This document shows, one piece after another, positions 1 through 7,300 of a stretch of DNA of 15,457 nucleotides. Every line of letters starts with the position of its first letter. Within the stretch, counting starts at the first letter, position 1. The stretch lies in contig CAZRTO010000034.1 of the NCBI GenBank assembly GCA_964603025.1, positions 1-15,457 on the forward strand, read 5' to 3'. The notes beneath the pieces were generated by a model. The model had not been told where the DNA came from. It did not search any database and worked only from the letters and a program-made list of their open reading frames with translations. The translations under genes were made by a program, and so were the position numbers. The DNA comes from CALFCX01 sp964603025 (GTDB taxonomy: Bacteria > Margulisbacteria > WOR-1 > JAKLHX01).

Positions 1-11
1 GATGCCGTCAT
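1..11 (-). CDS. 5' end of an unidentified gene downstream of parB (partial)
   Basis: Only the first three codons and two bases are in the window, reading Met-Thr-Ala on the minus strand. The start is supported by a near-perfect Shine-Dalgarno AAGGAGGG at 18-25, six bases from the ATG. The gene lies 76 bases beyond the parB stop in the same direction. No convincing promoter or terminator is visible in that gap, so it may be co-transcribed with parAB. The product cannot be inferred from so little sequence. Confidence 0.6.
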
Positions 12-17
12 TTCACA

Positions 18-25
18 CCCTCCTT
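18..25 (-). promoter_or_regulatory. Shine-Dalgarno of the partial gene at the left edge
   Basis: AAGGAGGG on the minus strand, six bases upstream of an ATG at 11-9. It is the main evidence that a coding sequence begins here. Confidence 0.6.
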
Positions 26-87
26 ATAAACGCGTCAAATCTGTATCGGTTGATATTCCCTAAAATTTCACGGATTTTTTAAAGTGC

Positions 88-978
88 TTATTTGCGTTCG
101 GACATCTCTTCCATGACCCTTTCGAGGTCTTCCTGCGAGTAATAGTGTATTATGATCTTCCCTTTTTGCGGAGTCCCGTGTATCTCCACTTTTGTGCCGA
201 GGGATGAGATCATCTTGTCTTCTATGTCCTTTAACACCGGGTTGGATTCTTTTGCCCGGCGTTTTTTTACCTTCGGCTTTTTTGTTTCAGTGGATATTAT
301 AGAAAGGAGAGCTTCCACGTCCCTGACGGAGAGGTCGTTCTTGACTATCTCATGCCAAACCTCTATCTGACGCTCCTGGCCTGCTAATGTAAGAAGAGGC
401 CTCGCGTGACCGGAAGATATTTTGCCGGAAGATATGCTGTCGACTATCTTGTTGGGAAGCTCCAGGATGCGTATGGAATTGGTCACGGCCGCGCGGCTCT
501 TGCCCACCTTTTTCGCTATTTCTTCGTGCGTTAGTTTGAATTCCTCGGAGAGGGCTTTGTAGGCAAGCGCCTCCTCTACCGCGTTCAGGTCCTCCCTTTG
601 CAGGTTCTCCACTATCGCGATCTCCAGGGACTGCTCGTCGCTGTAATCCTTTATTATCACCGGGACGGTCGCCAGCCCGGCTTTTTTCGAGGCGCGCAGA
701 CGTCTTTCTCCGGCGATCAGCTCAAAAGCGTTGCCGCGCTTCCTGACAAGGAGAGGCGATGTGACCCCCTGCTCCTTTATGGAAGATGACAGCTCCAACA
801 GTTTGTCGTCATCGAACTGTTTCCTCGGCTGGCGCGGATTCGGGACGATCTTGTTTATGTCGAGCTGGACGACCGAGCGACCCGTCATGAAAGGCATGGG
901 GGTCTGCGGGATAGGCGTGTTCTGCGGGATCAGAGCTCCAAGGCCCTTGCCAAGTCCGCGTTTTGCGCTTGTTGACAT
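88..978 (-). CDS. parB: ParB chromosome-partitioning protein (CTPase, parS-binding)
   Basis: 296 residues, a normal length for chromosomal ParB. By family knowledge it loads at parS sites, binds CTP, spreads along DNA and stimulates ParA to segregate the origin region. Visible features in order: the N-terminal ParA-contact motif KGLGALIP (residues 11-18); the ParB/Sulfiredoxin domain from about 35, with the CTP-binding motif GERRLRA (90-96) and ENLQREDLN (124-132); a helix-turn-helix around 148-172; GHARPLL at 190-196; a basic linker at about 232-245; and a C-terminal dimerisation domain at about 246-296. The ATG is favoured by AAGGAGG at 986-992, seven bases upstream. The gene starts inside parA (49-base overlap), consistent with co-transcription and coupling to parA. 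No good parS site is visible in this window. Confidence 0.96.
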   Translation of the reverse strand: MSTSAKRGLGKGLGALIPQNTPIPQTPMPFMTGRSVVQLDINKIVPNPRQPRKQFDDDKLLELSSSIKEQGVTSPLLVRKRGNAFELIAGERRLRASKKAGLATVPVIIKDYSDEQSLEIAIVENLQREDLNAVEEALAYKALSEEFKLTHEEIAKKVGKSRAAVTNSIRILELPNKIVDSISSGKISSGHARPLLTLAGQERQIEVWHEIVKNDLSVRDVEALLSIISTETKKPKVKKRRAKESNPVLKDIEDKMISSLGTKVEIHGTPQKGKIIIHYYSQEDLERVMEEMSERK

Positions 979-1853
979 TTCATCTCCTCCTTAACGTGTT
1001 GATATGGCATATCGCTGATAAGCGCCGCATCGCTCTCGGATATCTCCTGGCCGTCATCGGCGGACAGAGTTTCCGCTGCGGCTGCCGCGCGTTTTTCTCT
1101 TTCAAGCATTTCTCCGACAAGCTTTTCGTAAGCTAGCGATCCGGTGGAGGTAGGATCATAGAACAATATGGGCATCCCGTGAGACGGAGCCTCGCTGAGC
1201 CGCACATTCCTGGGAATGGTGGTCTCAAATACCAAATTCGGGAAATGCTCCTTGACCTCTTCAAGGACTTCGTTGTTCAGAATGAGCCTGGAATCGTACA
1301 TAGTGAACACTATCCCTCCTATGTTGAGCCCGGGATGAAGGTTCACCCTGACAAGATCTATCGTTTTCAAGAGCTGAGAGAGCCCTTCCAGGGCGAAATA
1401 TTCGCATTGTATGGGAATAAGCACCTCATCAGTGGCGGCAAGAGCATTTATCGTAAGCAGAGAAAGGGAAGGCGGGGTGTCTATTATTATGTAATCGTAT
1501 ATCTCTCTTACTTCCTTTAGGGCCTCTCTCAGCTTGAACTCCCTTGCCATCTCCCCTACCAGCTCAACCTCCGCTCCCGCCAGGGAAGTGTTGGCGGGAA
1601 GCACGTGGAGTGAAGGGATCCTGGTCTCTTTGACTATTGAAGCAGCCGGAATATTATCGGCAAGTACTTCATAAATGGAAGCGTCCACCTGTTCCTTTGA
1701 AATTCCCGAAGCGCTGGTCGCGTTGCCTTGCGGGTCGAGATCAACAAGAAGGGTGCGGCCCGCGTTGGCCGCCAAAAATGCAGCAATATTGACCGCTGTT
1801 GTAGTCTTGCCGACACCGCCTTTTTGGTTGCATACGGAATAAATTTTCGCCAT
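930..1853 (-). CDS. parA: ParA/Soj chromosome-partitioning ATPase with C-terminal extension
   Basis: 307 residues. By family knowledge it is a MinD/ParA-class ATPase that binds DNA non-specifically as an ATP dimer and moves the ParB-parS complex. Motifs: deviant Walker A KGGVGKTT (11-18), DLDPQGN (38-44), Walker B with DTPPS (125-129), and the RNVRLSEAPSHG signature (215-226). The canonical fold ends near residue 255. A tail of about 50 residues follows, with an alanine run (256-260) and then an acidic, polar stretch. Typical Soj/ParA proteins are about 250-260 residues, so the tail is unusual. Its coding sequence contains the parB Shine-Dalgarno and overlaps parB by 49 bases. The gene lies 35 bases after the rsmG stop. 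No Shine-Dalgarno precedes the ATG; instead an extended -10 (TGTTATACT) lies 11 bases upstream, suggesting a leaderless transcript. Confidence 0.96.
   Translation of the reverse strand: MAKIYSVCNQKGGVGKTTTAVNIAAFLAANAGRTLLVDLDPQGNATSASGISKEQVDASIYEVLADNIPAASIVKETRIPSLHVLPANTSLAGAEVELVGEMAREFKLREALKEVREIYDYIIIDTPPSLSLLTINALAATDEVLIPIQCEYFALEGLSQLLKTIDLVRVNLHPGLNIGGIVFTMYDSRLILNNEVLEEVKEHFPNLVFETTIPRNVRLSEAPSHGMPILFYDPTSTGSLAYEKLVGEMLEREKRAAAAAETLSADDGQEISESDAALISDMPYQHVKEEMKCQQAQNADLARALEL
986..992 (-). promoter_or_regulatory. Shine-Dalgarno of parB inside the parA 3' end
   Basis: AAGGAGG sits seven bases before the parB ATG, within the coding sequence of the ParA tail. It shows that parB has its own ribosome entry rather than relying only on coupling. 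Confidence 0.75.
1001..1013. repeat. Perfect 13-base inverted repeat upstream of parB
   Basis: GATATG-G-CATATC, centred at 1007 within the coding sequence of the ParA tail, about 23 bases upstream of the parB ATG and just before its Shine-Dalgarno. With a one-base centre it would make a poor RNA hairpin, so a protein-binding site is the more natural reading if it is functional. It does not resemble the parS consensus. Confidence 0.3.
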
Positions 1854-1864
1854 TTTCTAGGGTA

Positions 1865-1873
1865 AGTATAACA
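1865..1873 (-). promoter_or_regulatory. Candidate extended -10 promoter of parA
   Basis: TGT followed by TATACT on the minus strand, ending 11 bases before the parA ATG. No recognisable -35 is seen at 17-base spacing, so it would depend on the TGN extension. Predicted transcription start is about five bases before the ATG, giving an essentially leaderless message. Inferred from sequence only. Confidence 0.45.
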
Positions 1874-1888
1874 TAATACTGTATCTGC

Positions 1889-2560
1889 TTACAGCGGCCT
1901 TTTCCTGGCCGCCCCGGTCCTTCTGGGATATTTATCAGGAGTGCTTGCAACCTTGCGTATAACGACTATCGAGCGTTCAGGACCTTCCTTTTCTGGACCC
2001 TGAATGAGGACTTTTACGGTCCTCTCCAGCCTGCCTCCGAGCAGCTCTATGGCTTTAAGCGCCGCCTGGGTTTCAGGCCCGGCATTTTTACCTTTCATCG
2101 CAAGGAACAAGCCCCCTTTTCTGACCAGCGGCAGGCATAACTCCGATGCTATGTTAAGCGGTGCAAGCGCGCGGCACAGAGCGACATCATACGCCTCCCT
2201 GTTCTCTTCCGCATACTCTTCAACCCTGGCCCATACCGCCCTTGCGCCGCGCAGTCCCAGAAGATCTATTATATGCCGCATGAACTCGACCTTCTTTGCG
2301 GTGGAATCAAGAAGCGTCATTTCAGTATTAGGATAAGAGATCTTGATCGGCAATCCTGGGAACCCGGCGCCCGACCCGACATCTATCACCGAAGGGGTCC
2401 CCGAACTGAAATCGAACGCCTCGGACAAGGTCAACGAGTCCAAAAAATGTTTCTCGCGCGCTTCGTCGCGGTCAGTTATGGAGGTGAGATTGAATTTTTT
2501 GTTCCAATCGAGCAGCTCGTTCAGATATGTTTCAAAAGCTTCAGGCCAAATTGGATTCAT
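1889..2560 (-). CDS. rsmG: RsmG (GidB) 16S rRNA m7G527 methyltransferase
   Basis: 223 residues, close to the family's usual length of about 205-240. By family knowledge it uses SAM to methylate N7 of G527 in 16S rRNA; loss gives low-level streptomycin resistance in several bacteria. Visible: NLTSITD (24-30), KHFLDSL (37-43), the SAM-binding loop DVGSGAGFPG (60-69), LLDSTAKK (83-90), CRALAPL (129-135) and a basic C-terminus of the family type. The start is six bases after the Omp85 stop. No Shine-Dalgarno is seen there, so re-initiation or coupling from the upstream gene is likely. The rsmG-parA-parB order matches the conserved origin-proximal block found in many bacteria, but the mnmE/mnmG genes that often precede it are replaced here by the Omp85 gene. 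Confidence 0.96.
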   Translation of the reverse strand: MNPIWPEAFETYLNELLDWNKKFNLTSITDRDEAREKHFLDSLTLSEAFDFSSGTPSVIDVGSGAGFPGLPIKISYPNTEMTLLDSTAKKVEFMRHIIDLLGLRGARAVWARVEEYAEENREAYDVALCRALAPLNIASELCLPLVRKGGLFLAMKGKNAGPETQAALKAIELLGGRLERTVKVLIQGPEKEGPERSIVVIRKVASTPDKYPRRTGAARKRPL

Positions 2561-2566
2561 GAGAGA

Positions 2567-4276
2567 TCAAAAAGCGTGCCCGATCGAAAAATGCAGCGCC
2601 CCTTCGGAAAAAGACCTGTTGGCCGCGACCCCGTAATCCAGCCTTATCGGGCCCATAGGAGTATTGAATCTCACCCCCAGGCCTTTGCCGGAAATAAAAT
2701 TATAAGTATTGGGCCAGCCGTTATACCAGGCATTGCCCCAGTCGTAAAAAAGAACGCCCTGAAAAATATCGTTGAAAGTTACGCGGTACTCGACATTGAT
2801 TATGAACTTCTTGGTTCCGGATCTGGCCTCCATCGGCTCATACCCTCTTATGGTATTGGCGCCGCCGGCATAATAGAGCTCTCCGACCGGAACATCCCCC
2901 AGCCCCAGGCCGGCGCTTACTCGGCCAGCCAGAGTATGCCGCTCAAAAGGGCTGAAGAACCTGTTGAGGTCCGTGGACCATTTGCTGAAATTCGTCTCGC
3001 CAGATGCGGCGTATTTCCACCCTCGCCTGACACCAAATACGAAATAATCTCCCCTCGACGGATTCATCCAGTTGTCGCGCGTATCGTATGAAAGAGAGAG
3101 CCCTACAGTGTTGGAAGTGTACGGCTCAAAGGTCGCTGCTCCTGTCGGATTGACATTTTCGGAACCCAGGGTCAAGCCGGTACTCCATTCGTCGTTGAAC
3201 GGCTTGCTGAAACCTATTTCCCATCCGTTGTATATACCTTCTTTTTCGACGGTCTCAACAAGGTATACATTCTTGCCTATGGTCAGCCATCTCCTTGCAG
3301 AGAACAGGACCCTGTCGCCGAGTTTGTCCGGAAAAAGCCATGGATAGGTGTACCTAAGCTGATATGTCTGCAACTGCTGACCGGCCTGGCCTCTTATCAT
3401 AACGCCCTGACCGCTCCCCATAAGGTTCTCGGAGTTGAGGTCGACAAATCCGAACCAGCCTTCCCTTTCTCCGTACCCTCCACCGAAGTTTATTGTGGTC
3501 GTCTTCCCTTCCTTTACCCTTACAACGAGGTTTATCGTATCCGGAGACTGCCCCGGCTGGAAATCCGGGGTCACTTCGGAAAAGAATCCAAGGTTGAAAA
3601 GCCTGCGAAGGTCCTTTCCGAGGACTTTTTCATTTAAGACCGTGCCGGGTTTGCTGTTGATCTCCCTGAGCAATACATAGTCCTTTGTGTTCGTGTTCCC
3701 ATCGAGCGAGAGCCCTTCTATCACTCCCTCCACGACCCGTACGCTCAAGCGCCCGGTTTCAGGGTCCGAAGAAACGTCCACGACCTTGGCCAGTATATAT
3801 CCGTCCTCGTGATATTTGCTCTCCAGCTCCGCTATGTCGGACCTGACCTGCGCAAAGGAAAGCGGCATTCCTATCTTTGACCTGAAGCTATCAAGCACTT
3901 CTTCGGTAGAATAAACCGTTATCCCGACCAGTGTTATTTCCGAAACCGGCGTGTTCTCGGCAACATTGTATATTATGGATACTCCTCTGGCTGTTCTTAC
4001 ATACTCCGGGCGGACTTCCCTGAAAAATCCCATGGCATATATGGACCTGAGATCGTTGTTCACGCCTGACTGCGACAAAATGTCCCCCGGCCTTAAAGAC
4101 ACCGCCGCAAGTATCTCATCGTAAGTTATCAGGCTGTTGCCCTTTACTGTTACTGATGAGATCTTCTCTCCTGACGGGGCTTCCGGAACCTGGGCCAAGG
4201 CCCCGGATAGAGGGTTTAAGACCATGAAGGAAAAAAGCAGGCTCAACACAGCAATAGATGCGATTTTTGATTTCAT
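2567..4276 (-). CDS. Omp85-family outer-membrane assembly protein (BamA/TamA type, three POTRA domains)
   Basis: 569 residues. Signal peptide 1-28 with a clear Ala-Leu-Ala cleavage site before Gln29. Three POTRA-like repeats follow at about 38-108, 112-185 and 186-257, each carrying the typical GF(F)xEV-type or xDGY-type turn. A C-terminal 16-strand barrel domain spans about 258-569. Family motifs in the barrel: IRGY (476-479; loop 6, with the conserved Arg477) and GPIRLDYG (542-549). The chain ends in Phe569, as expected for a barrel insertion signal. By family knowledge it inserts beta-barrel proteins into the outer membrane. Three POTRAs and about 570 residues match TamA better than proteobacterial BamA (five POTRAs, about 800 residues), and tamB lies directly upstream. 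However, in many diderm phyla a lone BamA sits beside TamB, so the BamA/TamA choice stays open. Only a weak AGGG precedes the start. Confidence 0.9.
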   Translation of the reverse strand: MKSKIASIAVLSLLFSFMVLNPLSGALAQVPEAPSGEKISSVTVKGNSLITYDEILAAVSLRPGDILSQSGVNNDLRSIYAMGFFREVRPEYVRTARGVSIIYNVAENTPVSEITLVGITVYSTEEVLDSFRSKIGMPLSFAQVRSDIAELESKYHEDGYILAKVVDVSSDPETGRLSVRVVEGVIEGLSLDGNTNTKDYVLLREINSKPGTVLNEKVLGKDLRRLFNLGFFSEVTPDFQPGQSPDTINLVVRVKEGKTTTINFGGGYGEREGWFGFVDLNSENLMGSGQGVMIRGQAGQQLQTYQLRYTYPWLFPDKLGDRVLFSARRWLTIGKNVYLVETVEKEGIYNGWEIGFSKPFNDEWSTGLTLGSENVNPTGAATFEPYTSNTVGLSLSYDTRDNWMNPSRGDYFVFGVRRGWKYAASGETNFSKWSTDLNRFFSPFERHTLAGRVSAGLGLGDVPVGELYYAGGANTIRGYEPMEARSGTKKFIINVEYRVTFNDIFQGVLFYDWGNAWYNGWPNTYNFISGKGLGVRFNTPMGPIRLDYGVAANRSFSEGALHFSIGHAF

Positions 4277-4323
4277 GACTTTATTTTACCCTATTCCGTC
4301 CGCATTATCCATAACGCAGGTGC

Positions 4324-7300
4324 TCAGAACGAATACTGCGACTGCAGCGTCATCTTGTAATAAGTGCTGTCCTGTTCCTGAAAAGTGACAGGCTCCCTGT
4401 AGTACACAAATGAGTAGTATCGCGTCGCTTTCCATGTGATCTGATAGTTCAGTGACATGTTGCTTATGAAGCTCGACTGTTCAAGCGCCTGTGCGTATCT
4501 CACCTGTATGAACACATTATCAAACACCCCTTTCACGAACCCTACGCCGAACTGGGGTGTATCATTCACTCCGTATTCTCCCCTTTTGGTCGGCAGGATC
4601 TTCTCAAGGTCCCTACCGAAGTTGTAATCAAGCGTAAAACTCTCGAGTCCCAGCGCCTGTTCGACCCTGCTGGTGATCCCGCGCAGAAGATAGGATTGCA
4701 GCCGGGCGTTCAAATAATCCACGATTATCGCATTGGCGTCTATGCCGTCGTCGACATCCCCTTCGGATACGCCGAGTCCTGATTTAAGAAAGTCGGGAAG
4801 CAGCATTAGCCTTATCCTGTTCTGGTCATAATCCGCCGGCACAAGTTCCGGCGGGCTCTTTTCGTTATCAAGTTTGAAAGCGTAAAAAGAAAGGGCTATC
4901 ATCCGGGACTGCTCCTGGACGAACGGCATTCCCGATATCCTGGTTATGACCATCGTGGTATCCTTATGGACGGAGCGGTCCTCCGTTTTGCTCCTTGTAA
5001 ACGAGATTATTTCGCTTTTTGCGGTCAACCGGATGTACGGCATTGCCGAGTACGGCTTTTCTCCTCCATAGAACACCGCCTCATTTGCGATGATAGAGGA
5101 GCGGTCCGAACCAAAATATTTCTCCTGGTCATATTCGCCTACGATAATGAACTCTCTTCCCAATATGCTTAAGTTCCCGCTTTTTATCTGAACGTTGCCG
5201 TTGACTACCGGAGCGGACATGGTTCCCGTCAACAGCAGCTCCTCTCCGTATATTTCCAGGTTCATATTGGCCAGGTCCATGGAGAGCGCCTGCCCGCCGG
5301 CCCCCTGCACCAGTCTCACATTCTTGCCTATGGCAGCGGACACATCGAACTCAATATTCGGCTTGGGAATGTCGGCGCCTCCCCCTTTGGGCAGAAAGAC
5401 GGACCCTTCCCTGAGCGAAATTGAAGACCTGACGATCATGTTCCGGCCAGCAGATGCTCCTCCCGGCAATACAAGCGGGCCTTTTAAACTACTGCCTGAA
5501 ATAGAGAACTCTCCGGAATATATTTCGGGAATATCTATGTAGCCGGAGGTGTCCGCTATCCGTAGATCTATGTCCGTTCTTTTCGCATGGCCAAAACTTT
5601 CTGAAAAATCCATATAGCCTGCGGCCGAGAACGGTAGCGGTTTAAGCCCCGTCCTGTCCCCGGAGAACACTCCCGAGAATTTATTCACGGTCATTCTGTG
5701 TCCGTCGAACAGGATATCCGCATCAAAGTTATAGGCGGAGGTCTTCAGCTGATCTATGTCCACGACAGCGTTCTGCACCGACAGAAATCCGTCTATCCTC
5801 GGACGGTCGATAGTTCCGGACGCTTTTATCATGGCAGACCCGGATCCGGAATCCCACCTTACTCCTTTTATAAGAGAGGCCAGCAATCCCACATTTTCCC
5901 CGTTCAAATTAAGGTCGAGGGCTATCTCCTTATCTTTTACGAACGGGATCACCCCTTCCATAGAAGCGACCTGCCCTTTGGCGGTCATGATAAGCCTGTC
6001 TATTTCAAGCTGTCCCGAACCCAACTTAAGATGACCTTCAACCTGATCAAGGAATATATTGGCCACTCCGGCGTTTCTGGCAGTGAATTTGCAATTGATC
6101 TCAGGATCTGAGAACGTCCCAGACAATGAAGCGTTCAAGTCGGCCAATCCTTCGATCTGTACTGGAAAAGCAAGCGCCGAATCCAATCCGGCAACATCAA
6201 AGTTCTCAGAGGATATCTTTAAGTCAAGAGGGCCCGCCAGGTCCGCCTGACCATGAACAGAAAGGCTTCCGAGCCTTTTTTGCACTGAAACGTTATCAAG
6301 CACGAGAGCGGAACCGTCCAGAGACACGGCTCCGCGAATAGAATCGAAGGCATACGAGGAGATCCGGCCGGCAGAAATATTGAAGGAAGCGGAAAGAGCC
6401 AGCTTGTCCGGCGTACCGGAAAACTCCGCCCTTAAACCCAAAGGAGCCTCGGCGGTCAGGTTTGTCCAGAATGGCCCTTCGGTATCTTCCGCCTGCTTTT
6501 TGCTGACCGCTTCCTGCCATTCACGCAGAAATCCGTTCTTAGAACCGAACAAGATGTATTTGCCGGAGGCGTCCATGCTTTTCTTCACATCCGGAACATA
6601 CAAAGGCGGATCGGGCACTTCTTGATGCTGGTGAGTGCGTTTGGAATATTCCTGATATAGGGCGTTGCCCATTGCCAGAAGAGAGCTTAGATTCCCTTTG
6701 TCCGTATAGATCCCTCCTGAATAGGCCGGTCCCGATGTCCCGGGGGATATATTGCCGAACAGGTTGTAGCTATCCCCTCCGTATATGAGAACGGAAGGAT
6801 CTTCGAGATAGAACGCGCCGCTTTTGTATCCGGCTTCGCCTGACATCAGATCGAACTTTATATTGTTGAAATTGATGTCCTGGGCTGAAAACCGCATAGA
6901 GGCCACTGGTTCTCGGACTGTGCCCGACAGCACGCCTTTAAAAGAGAGCTGCCCAAGCAACTTGGCATATCTCTGAATAACAGGAGCCAGATCGGAGAGA
7001 AAAATATCCCCTTCATAGATTCCCGACAACCCCTCTCTGGGATCCATGCGCCCGCTGGCCCTGAGCATTGAATCCGGGGTTTCGATATGAAGGTCTCTTA
7101 TTTCAAGCGCGCCGCTCTCCCATCTGGCCGCGAGCCGTGCGGATTTGATCGATTTTATGCCTATTGAAGAATTAATGGCCGCGGCTTCCAAGGATATATC
7201 AAGCGTGCTGATAGCCCTGTAAAGCTCCGGGGATTCGGTGACATAGCCGCCCACGGCCACAATGAGGTCTCCGGTGCCGGACACGCCCTTGGCGCCTTCA

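Noticed and set aside
61..87. A/T-rich imperfect repeat after parB as a terminator
   Set aside because: Short AAAAT/ATTTT arms surround a GTGA-containing loop with no GC stem. It would not form a stable terminator.
1602..1607. CACGTG core inside parA as a possible parS site
   Set aside because: The flanks do not match the parS consensus TGTTTCACGTGAAACA beyond the central six bases. I found no other convincing parS in the window.
2273..3091. Plus-strand open frame (272 codons) across the rsmG/Omp85 junction
   Set aside because: It lies antisense to two clearly assigned genes, has no domain or Shine-Dalgarno, and is low-complexity in the way typical of shadow frames.
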